Assembly (NCBI GenBank): GCA_964017065.1
Contig: OZ024786.1
Span: 13,321,469 to 13,385,468, forward strand
Direction of reading: 5' to 3'
DNA: 64,000 nt
Origin: Haliclona indistincta
Taxonomy: Eukaryota > Porifera > Demospongiae > Haplosclerida > Chalinidae
Shown here: one piece after another, positions 55,383-64,000 of the stretch
How positions within the stretch are numbered: the first letter of the stretch is position 1
Layout of the letters: each line of letters begins with the position of its first letter
Notes under the pieces: generated by a model
Told to the model about the DNA's origin: nothing
What the model saw: the letters and a program-made list of their open reading frames with translations, nothing else
The model's database searches: none
Made by a program: the position numbers and the translations under genes

Positions 55383-56243
55383 ATGCCTAGTAAAACACGT
55401 AGAAAACACACATACGATCAGCAACGTTATGGAGAGAATAGAGATAAAATACTAGCTGAGAGAATGGAAGCATATGATACCAATTCTGAGTCTAAGAAAG
55501 GAGCATCTAAAATTGCTTCGAAGAAGGCGTATGACAAAAATCCCCAGCTTAAGAAATTGGTGTCAAAAATTGCAGCAAAGAAAGCTTATGACAAAAACCC
55601 AGAGCTCAAAAAACTGGCGTCAAAGCAAGCCTATGACAAAAACCCAGAGCCCAAAAAACTGGTGTCAAAGCAAGCCTATCACAAAAACCCAGAGCCCAAA
55701 AAACTGGCGTCAAAGCAAGCCTATCACAAAAACCCAGAGCCCAAAAAACTGGCGTCAAAGCAAGCCTATGACAAAAACCCAGAGCCCAAAAAACTGGTGT
55801 CTAAGATTGCGGCAAAGAAAAGTTATGACAAAAACCCTGCACATAAGAAATTGGCATCAAAGTGGACTTATTTGAAAGATTCAACTGCTAAGAAAGTTGC
55901 TGCTTTGTACAGGTACCACGGTAAATCCGATAAAATCAAAGCACAGCGTAGGGCAAAGTACCAAAGTAGTTCGCATCAAAAGAAAGTGTCATCACGTGTT
56001 TGGTATCTCAAAAACACAAAGGTTAAGACACAAGCTTGTATGGCGTACTATGCTAAACACAAAGAAATCATCTCGCACACTAGGAAAAACAAATACTATT
56101 TGTCTCCTCCAAAATCTAGTGTAAAGGAAATGTACATCAATGAACTGATAAGAGAATTGCTAGCAAATCGTACAGCAAGAACCGAGGTTATGAAAGCTTT
56201 TAAAGAGCAGCCTATAGCAAAGCGATTGGCTAGAATCTCTTAA
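55383..56243 (+). pseudogene. Helitron Rep-helicase, N-terminal part (Lys-rich 15-residue repeats)
   Basis: ATG 55383 (MPSKTRRKHTYDQQRYGENR) opens a basic region typical of the N-terminus of Helitron transposases. From about 55530 to 55800 it carries tandem 15-residue units of the form AYDKNPEPKKLVSKQ (45-bp DNA repeats), followed by related but diverged units. The frame meets TAA at 56241-56243 (codon 287) and continues in the same frame without another stop into the Rep part, so this is one gene split by a nonsense change. The basic repeats may bind DNA; this is inference. Confidence 0.8.
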
Positions 56244-59200
56244 CGTGTTGCATGTAGAATAGCAGCTCGTAGGCTGGTTCATGAAGCCTTAAAGAAGCGC
56301 AAGGAATATGCTGCTAATTTGATTAAATCTGCTAAAAGTATCAATGCAAAAAGTATCAAAAGCAGAGATGACTTTGGTGAAGGCACTCATTGCAAAAGAT
56401 CATGTGATCCATACTTCTATGAAGCATCGTATGCAAAGGATGATGATGATTCAGATGTGCCTGATCGTATTGATCCTTCCAGCCAGCCTCGTGAAGAAAT
56501 GCCGTGTACCAGTGATTGTAAGCCAATCACTGATGATGAAGTCAATGCAATTGTTAGACTAAAGAATGCCTTTACTCTTCCAATGCATGAGTTACGACAA
56601 GCATTACAATCATGTGATGACTGCCCAAATGATCGCCAAATGATGGGTCATTCTTTGGCATGTCATCAAACTGGTAGTATGTGTAATAGTGAGCTCCATA
56701 TCTTACGAGCAGCTTCAGCACATCATAGAGTACTGAGAACGTTTATGCGTCGAGTATATAGTGCAAAAGCAAGTCACGAATCCCTTGCTGGCATTGATCG
56801 TGCCCTAGGCGAAGGTAATTTCAAGCGTTTACTTTCTGCAACTGGGAAAAGCTTTGACGAGTTGCTAACAACTAATGATTTTGTTGGTGAGGAAGGCTCC
56901 TCAATAAACAACTCGTTTTTTAGAGTGCTGAACTTAGAAACCACCTTGCAGTTACAGCATGCTCTAGTCATATCTCAAGTTGAGAAAGAGTGGAATGACG
57001 ATGCTGAAAACGTGTGTTGTAGCTGTCAATGCTTGTTTCAGAGAAAATCTGTCACAAAAGTCAACTTCTCAAAGCATTTTGATTCGGACATTGGGTCAGA
57101 GCTCATAGACTATATACTGAAGCACACTCCTCCAGGCGAGGATGAAACTCTCTATATGTGTAGCTACTGTAAACCCAAAATCAAAGCTGATGTATTGCCA
57201 CCACGATGTGTTTTAAATGGTTTGGAAACCATTCCCATTCCATCTGAGCTTGATAAACTCGATGCCCTTAGCAAACAGTTCATTCAGCTTGCTAAATGCT
57301 TTCAGACAGTAGTTAGATTAGGCACATACACCTGCAAAGTGCCTGTGTACAACTCATTGAAAGCTTGCAAGGGTAGTGTATTTTTTCTGCCTTTACCATT
57401 CAATAAAACGTGTGAAACGCTGTCCAATGTTGAAGGATCGGCAAAGTCTGGTGTTGCATCACCAGAATTGTACATACTAGTGAATGGTAAACCCACAAAA
57501 ACTAATGTAGTTTGGCGTTCACTGGTCAATATAGAACGTGTGAAAGCAGCTATAAGAAAGCTGAAAGAGATTCACAAACTTTATAAGTCAGTAGAAGCAG
57601 ACAGCCTCGATGAAACTACACAAAAAGTAATCGAAGTGGCTAACAATGCAACCACTAAGATGCTAGATAAGGCTACTGCTGACGATATAGCTGGTTATCA
57701 GTCCTATACTATTAGGTATTTAGATAATCAGATTCCAACTGTTTCTGACATAGACCAGTACAAGTTGGTTAATGTTACAGAAACACCTATTCACAGTAGA
57801 TTGAAAGACTTGGATGTTATGTGCTTTCCTGTACTCTACCCAAACGGGCAATTTGGTGAGAATCATCCTCGCAACAAAGAAATCACTTTGAGCTTTAGCG
57901 AGTTTGTCAAACAACGTTTGCATAACAAAGACTCGCGATTTCGCAAAGATGCCTCATATGTATTTTATCTACTGAATCAAAAAACCCTACGTGAAGTAGG
58001 TAATGGCGTCTACAATGTCCTTCATTCCTCACGAGGAGTTGCTATGTCTGTTAAACAGCTACTAGCTAAGGTTGAAGCCTCTGATGAACGGTTAGAAGCA
58101 AGCCTCTTCACAATGCTTCAGTCAGTACGTGGTAGCAAACAGTACTGGTGGCAGCGTAAGAGTGATCTCAAGTGCATGGTGCGTAACTGGAGATCACCAA
58201 CATTGTTTCTCACATTCAGTTGTGCTGAATATGAGTGGAGTGACATGGCTCGTTACCTCAGGAAGGTAAACAATGTCTCTCCAAGTTACGATATGGGAAG
58301 ACTTTGCACAGAAGATCCTATATCGGTTTCTCGAAAATTTTCTGAGAAATTTCATGCCTTCTTCCGCATTGTCATTTGTAAAGGTCAGATATTGGGTGAA
58401 GTAGAGCACTTCTACTGGAAGAAGGAGTATCAAGCCAGAGGTGCACCTCATTACCACGTCCTGTTGTGGATAAAAGACGCACCTGTTATTGGCTGTGATG
58501 ACTCTGCTGTTGTATTGAAATGGATCAAGGAAAGGGTTACTTGTCACATACCTGACAAGAAAACCAGTCCTGAATTGCATGAGCTCGTCACAAGATATCA
58601 AATGCATAAGTGTAGTGCATATTGCAAGCGCAGACGAAAGGTCGGCAGTACGTTCATAACTTACTGTAAGTTTGGCTTTCCTCGTCCGGCTTGTGAAACA
58701 GGTATTGTGCACTCTGTAGAAGACTCTCTTAAAACTCGTAAGAAAATCTACGAACTTCCACGAACAGAGTCAGAGGTTAGAGTGAATGACTATAATCCTC
58801 TGATTCTGTTATTGTGGAAAGCTAACATTGACATACAATTTGTGTCAGAGTCTTCTCTTGCATTAGCTCATTACGTTAGTGGGTATGTCACTAAAGCAGA
58901 AAGAAGCAACATGCAAGACATTTGGAGAGAAATCCAAGACAGTAAGAGCATTTATAGCAAGCTCTACAAATTTGGAATGAAAGCTTTGAGCTCACGAGAG
59001 TGTGGTTTGTATGAGGCTGCCGACTTGTTGTTGGGTGACCACTTGACTGAAAAATCGGAAGCGATACAGTTTGTAAATGTATCTATGCCTCACAAACGAA
59101 ATAGACGACTCAAAAGTCACGCAGCTTTGACAGAGCTTTCAAAATCAGATCCTGATAGTGAGGATTTATTTGAGTCAAATCTTGTAGACACTTACTATCC

Positions 59201-60890
59201 CAATCGTCCCAATAAGCTTGAGGATGTGTGTCTTTACGACATTGTCGCTAATTACAGTTGGTATCACACTATTGTCAAAGGCGTGAAACAAACTGAATTC
59301 AAAAGGCGTGGTAAACCTGTGTTACCCAATCACAAGTTATATGATTTGAGAAATGAAAATCAGAAAGAAGATTATTACTATTCTCTAATCATGCTTTTTG
59401 TGCCTTTCCGAAATGAGAGTGAGCTTTTACTAGAAGACGAAACTGCTGAAGAAGCATTTAATCGTCATTTTCCTGACACTGGTGAAAACCGTTGCTTGAC
59501 TCACCACACTCGATTACAGCAGATGCTTGAATGTAATCGTAGTGTTAAACTAATCAATGAAGCCAGACAATCTGATTGTCCAGAGCAAAAGGTTGATAGT
59601 GAGCCACAGCTAATCTGTGAAGCAGTTGCTGCAATGCAGGATGCTGTAAGCATGGTCACTAAGTGTGAAGACACACTTAGTCTTTCCGATAGGACCAACA
59701 TGTTGAATGCAGATCAGAGACGAATATTTGACAAAGTCAAAGAGCATATGATACATGTGCAACAACATGAAACAAATGATTGTTCTTGTGACTTACCTCC
59801 ATTGTGCATGTTTGTCACAGGTGTCGCTGGAACAGGTAAATCATTTCTTATCGAGACAATCAAAGCATTTGTAGCTCAACTGTGGCCTAGTACTGATTGC
59901 TCATGTGCCATAACTGCACCAACAGGTTTAGCTGCATTTAATGTTGGTGGCATGACTATCCACCGGTTATTTCAGCTACCTGTCCAGCACGGGGGTAGGT
60001 CAGCCGTTCATTGGTCCTTACCAAAAGCTGCACACAAAGTGATGAAAACAGCTCTGCGCAATGTGAAGTTATTCATTGTAGATGAAATTTCAATGGTTAG
60101 TAGCCTCAATCTAGCATACATTCATCTGCGCTTGAATGAGCTATATGGAGGTGTCGACTACTTTGGAGCACGAAATATGATTGTTTTCGGTGATTTGCTT
60201 CAACTTGAGCCTGTTGGTGGTCAACCAGTATTTTCAGCTGTACCTGACACTGTAGTCAAGTACAGAATAGGCTATGCAACCTCTCCCAATATATGGGAAG
60301 AAACTGTTGTATACGATGAGCTAACCATCAATGAGCGTCAGAAAGGTGACAAAGACTATGCAACGCTGCTTAATGGTATTAGAATTGGTGAAGTTACAAG
60401 CTCCACCATAAGCACTCTCCAATCAAGAGTGTTTACTTGCTCATTGACTGAGAAAATTGCTGAGTTGCAAGAACAAGGAATAATGGTAGTAACATTTTTT
60501 CCTACACGCAAGCAATGTGACGAGCTAAACAATAAAATGCTCAAATCTCTTCCTGGTAAATCATTCGAACTAGAATGTACTGATGATGTTGACGAAACTG
60601 TCAGTAAACTTAAGTGGACAAAAACTGCTGACAAACAGCTCCATAAATTAAACCATGATTGTAACATGACAGGAGGACTGCAAAGTGTTCTAGTGTTAGC
60701 TATTGGAGCACGTGTTATGTTACGCCGTAACGTTGACACAAAGAAAGGTCTAGTCAATGGTTCATTGGGTACAGTTACTGCAATAACTAAACAATTTGTA
60801 ACTGTACAATTTGATCACCTGACCAGCCCATATCAGGTTGAAAGGGTCAAGAGCAGATTCGTTGTTATGAAAAACTACTATGTTCGTTGA
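56244..60890 (+). pseudogene. Helitron Rep (HUH/Y2) and PIF1-type helicase part
   Basis: The core of the transposase. The Rep domain shows the HUH motif in GAPHYHVLLW (about codon 1021) and the paired tyrosines in HYVSGYVTK (about 1163), which cut and join single strands during rolling-circle transposition. A Cys-rich segment (CCSCQCLF, later CSYCKPK) lies upstream. The PIF1-type helicase has Walker A GVAGTGKS (about 1480), Walker B IVDEISMVS (about 1566) and a GDLLQLEPV motif. The first ATG after the upstream stop is at 56319. The frame ends at TGA 60888-60890, just before the last helicase motifs, and those continue in the same frame. A single C-to-T change in a CGA codon would explain this stop. 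Confidence 0.88.
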
Positions 60891-62015
60891 GAACAATTTC
60901 CATTGATATTGGCATATGCTGTTACTATACACAAGTCACAGGGATTGTCCCTGGACCATGCCATTATTGATCTGTCGGATAAAGTTTTTTGTGCTGCAAT
61001 GGCTTATGTTGCTTTGTCTAGAGTAAGATCACTCACGGGCTTGCATCTCCTCTCATTTGATCCAAAGTCCATTATAGTCAGCAATCGATCTTTAGAGGAG
61101 TATAATCGTCTACGTAAAAAGTATAGACCTGATCTTCCTCTGTACACCATTCCTGTTCAACAGGCTTCTAAACGTAAGCTTGTTGGAAAACCTGATACTG
61201 ACCAAGTAGATACTGTGGTTGTTCCCAGCAAGAAAATAAAATGCTCACAAACCACTACCAAGCAACAAACAATACCTGTTAGCACCCTGGGCATTCATCG
61301 AAAACGAACTAGCACTGCCCCTGTTCAAACTACTAAACCAGCTAAAAGAGCTTGTAATAGTAGTGCTCCTAACAAGCAACTTCACACTACTGCTAGTGCA
61401 CAAAATGATGATTGCTCAATTACAGGGTCATTTGATCCAGCACGTACACAAAGATGGCCGTACTACTACTATCCTGTAGACTTAGAATGGCAAAAAACTG
61501 CTTGCGCTACTCTTGGTCTAGAACACCATCATCCACCATCCAGACATAGAGGTGGTGGTGCTAATGTACCTCTCACTCCACCTGATCACAACCATACTAA
61601 AGACATAGATGGTGATGGGAACTGTATGTTCCGTTCCTTTTCATATGTGATCACTGGTTCACAAGCTCAGCACATGGCAGTACGCCAAGCTATATTAGAT
61701 CATATGGTAGCAATCTCCCATCTGTTGTATGCTCACCAGTATGATCTGTTTGCAGGTTACTCAAGTGTACAAGAGTACATAGAGCACACTAAAATGAATC
61801 AAAATGAAACTTGGGGCTCTGACATTGAGATAATAACCTTATCTCATCTCATCAACACGTGCATTTTTACCTACAGTACACAAGATCAAAATTGGTACAG
61901 GTTTAGTCCACATTCTGTTGATAGAACCTTGCCTGATGACATAACACAAAGGGCAATGTATTTGAGATATCTCCCTGGGCATTATGATGTTGTTCTTAGA
62001 ACATTATCTGTTTAA
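60891..62015 (+). pseudogene. Helitron C-terminal part: last helicase motifs and OTU domain
   Basis: In frame with the preceding part. It begins EQFPLILAYAVTIHKSQG and AYVALSRVRS, the last PIF1-family helicase motifs. A basic, low-complexity linker (codons about 1920-2020) leads to an OTU cysteine protease domain with DGDGNCMFRSF (Asp and Cys, about 2076) and the histidine in GHYDVVL (about 2198). The stop is at 62013-62015. OTU domains cleave ubiquitin-type linkages; the role inside Helitrons is not known to me. All catalytic residues appear present. Confidence 0.88.
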
Positions 62016-63459
62016 TCACTGGACATGAAAGTAAGAACATTGTTTGTGTGCTTTGATTGATGCAATACAATGGCTTTAGTCATGTCTAAAATTAATAGAT
62101 CACTATTTCCTTAGTGTAATCTGTCATCATAGTGTGTGCTTGCCTTAGACAAGTTATGTGCTCTAAATAGAGCGCTATTTCCCATGTGGTGTAGTGACTG
62201 CTGTAATACAATGAGCTTAGTCATTTTATGTGCTTTAATACAGAGCACTATTGCCGTGTGGTCATGGTGTCTGCTGATACTAGCATTAAGTGAAATCACA
62301 TGTCCGCAGGTGTTGTAATCTTTACTGATTTTGAGATAATTTCTCTGCTCTTGCTTTGATACATCATAGTCACTTGACCTCATGTCTACCAACACATGTA
62401 TGGTATTGACACAGTGTTGAGTCTACTGAGGTATTATGTAGCAATGACGCAGATGTCAGTAATCAATTCTTTATTGATCTCAATACTTCTGACCAGTGGT
62501 GGTATACTTGATGTTGGTAATGGCAACCAATGATCACCTACTAAGTGTGTTTACATAAGGCAGTCTACTATACATACATGTGGTCAATTTCAAATTTACT
62601 GTCTGCAAGTACCCCAGACCTAACATGGTTTGTATTAAGCCCATACAATTGTGAGCTTAGCATATAGTGTTGATGACAAAAATTGAAAATGTGCTTAAAC
62701 ACAAGTACTCCTGATATGTGAGAACTGGATAAGTGATTCTCTATGTATGGACGTACTATTTTTTCTGTGTTTACTTTGCATTTTATCTCCACAGGACGTA
62801 TGTGCGAGGTCTAACACAAACACTCAATTTTTTTCCACTCTGTGAGACTGCACCTTGTCGTTGGTAGGGTGGCTGAGTACCCATTGTGGCTGGTTAAAAA
62901 TTCTAACGCTACATTTGGAGAAACCGAGACAGTCTCTTTATAATTATTGCCGAACTGAAAAACAACCAAAGGTATAATTATTACAATTTGGCTTGACTTA
63001 CTAATTATTTTTGGCATTTATATTTTGTAGGTGATGATGATACCAATGACCAAACTCATACGAAACATGCAAAAATTAACAAGAATTTTTAATAATTATA
63101 ATTGTCTTTGAATTTTTTATGAATAATTGTGTGAAAAAACGGATGGTAGGCCTATACGTACGCGTGGTATGGCTACTAGATCATTAATATTGAGCAACTT
63201 ATGTCATTTCCATACTAGTCTGCTGGGAGCTGTGTGAACTGAACTTTCATCGTGCCGCGGCAGGGTCATGGATATGCAGTGCGTGCATGACAGAAGGGCG
63301 GCTGGGCAGTCGGCTATGTTCATGAAGCGTAAATTCAATGTGATATATCAGTCCACTGGCGCCCAGTGTTGCTGTAACACAAAGCATATATACAGCTCAT
63401 TTAAACCAGTAGCTGCATGATTTTCAAGAGGTCAGTAGTTAATTTAAAAAACGATACAA
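62016..63459. other. Spacer downstream of the Helitron
   Basis: No gene seen. Between 62065 and 62280 a unit of about 75 bp (acaatg.gcttagtcat, then a .agcactatt or .agcgctatttcc block) occurs about three times in diverged form. The rest is AT-rich and unassigned; the 3' end of the Helitron should lie here. Confidence 0.4.
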
Positions 63460-63895
63460 ACAAGAAATAAAAAGATTTCTAACGAAATCAAAAGGATGTA
63501 GGGATGGTGGATTAGTAATAAAGGAATCTGTCACTGGTCCACAATGTAAACCAACAAGGAACTAGCATGGAATGGTAACACGAATGACTTGCTAACAGAC
63601 CATAGATCCCTACATCAGTGGCTGTACATAAGATCAATATTTTGTCACAAGCTGAAAAGTTCAATTCAATGCACGTCAGGTGTCAGTCAACAGCAAATAG
63701 CTGAACTAGCTATACTCAGGCCACAGCAGCCACTGATGTAGGGATCTATGGTCTGTTAGCAAGTCATTCGTGTTACCATTCCATGCTAGTTCCTTGTTGG
63801 TTTACATTGTGGACCAGTGACAGATTCCTTTATTACTAATCCACCATCCCGGCCTACATCCTTTTGATTTCGTTAGAAATCTTTTTATTTCTTGT
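63460..63895. mobile_element. Foldback (long inverted repeat) element, copy 2
   Basis: 436 bp. The left arm starts acaagaaataaaaagatttc and passes through aaaaggatgtagggatgg and gaccatagatccctacatca; the right arm is the inverted copy over about 170 bp, with few mismatches, around a loop of about 100 bp. Same family as 30249-30630, but with longer, better-matched arms. No coding capacity. Confidence 0.85.
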
Positions 63896-64000
63896 GTAGA
63901 ATAGAATGAGTCCAGATACGTGAAAGAAGTCACCGATCAGTAGCCACAAGTATAAGTGAATGGTTAGAAGAGGTCAGGAAGAGGTCACAACAAGTACAGG

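Larger units (their letters stand above)
55383..62015 (+). mobile_element. Helitron-type rolling-circle transposon, coding region
   Basis: One continuous reading frame of 2,211 codons with two internal stops. It holds the HUH/Y2 replication initiator, a PIF1-type helicase and an OTU protease domain, the set found in animal OTU-bearing Helitrons. I could not fix the transposon termini: no convincing 5' TC or 3' hairpin-CTRR end was found between 54600 and 55300 or between 62016 and 63450. Confidence 0.85.

Noticed and set aside
56319..62015. Large DNA-virus origin for the helicase-OTU gene
   Set aside because: The HUH/two-tyrosine Rep domain in the same frame identifies a Helitron transposase; no viral structural gene is nearby.
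62136..62395. Short open frames downstream of the Helitron
   Set aside because: They lie in diverged tandem repeats on both strands and show no recognisable domain.

Overview
The window looks like nuclear DNA of a demosponge, probably Amphimedon or a relative. I infer this from AT-rich DNA with GT-AG introns, animal-type NLR genes (Death or CARD-like domain, NACHT NTPase, ribonuclease-inhibitor-type leucine-rich repeats), an animal BEL/Pao retrotransposon and an OTU-bearing Helitron. I could not search a database, so the species is inference.

The backbone is a tandem array of eight NLR copies, all on the + strand, named A-H here: A (2243-4138, 5' truncated), B (5536-10504), C (11974-16942), D (18432-23963, LRR end lost), E (26381-28893, frameshifted), F (32874-37860), G (49194-51728) and H (52919-54192, 5' truncated). 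B, C, D and F share a three-exon plan: a tiny first exon, a Death-domain exon, an intron of 1.9-3.2 kb, then one large exon carrying CARD-like, NACHT and LRR regions. D has cleanly lost the CARD-like region. E and G have no Death exon; they start in the CARD-like domain and are arranged head to head with a small minus-strand CARD-type gene, present as two damaged copies (26219-25198 and 42280-41191). B and C lie in a 6,438-bp tandem duplication with no base difference seen over about 6.1 kb.

The rest is mobile or repetitive DNA: a 40-bp minisatellite (1-1264); several inverted-repeat (MITE-like) elements in introns and spacers; a tRNA-derived SINE family whose 3' tails are TG microsatellites; long CT/GA arrays at splice acceptors of the minus-strand gene; a full-length BEL/Pao element with identical LTRs (42820-49071) inserted in the head-to-head promoter of G; a hairpin-rich insertion behind G (about 51760-52229); two foldback elements (30249-30630, 63460-63895); and a Helitron coding region (55383-62015) interrupted by two in-frame stops.

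The biological reading is a rapidly evolving innate-immune receptor cluster. The array grows and shrinks through unequal exchange between similar spacers. The NACHT core is conserved, while differences between copies concentrate at exposed LRR beta-strand positions. The head-to-head promoter of the CARD-first type keeps a kappaB-like site and a CRE site, suggesting immune-type regulation.
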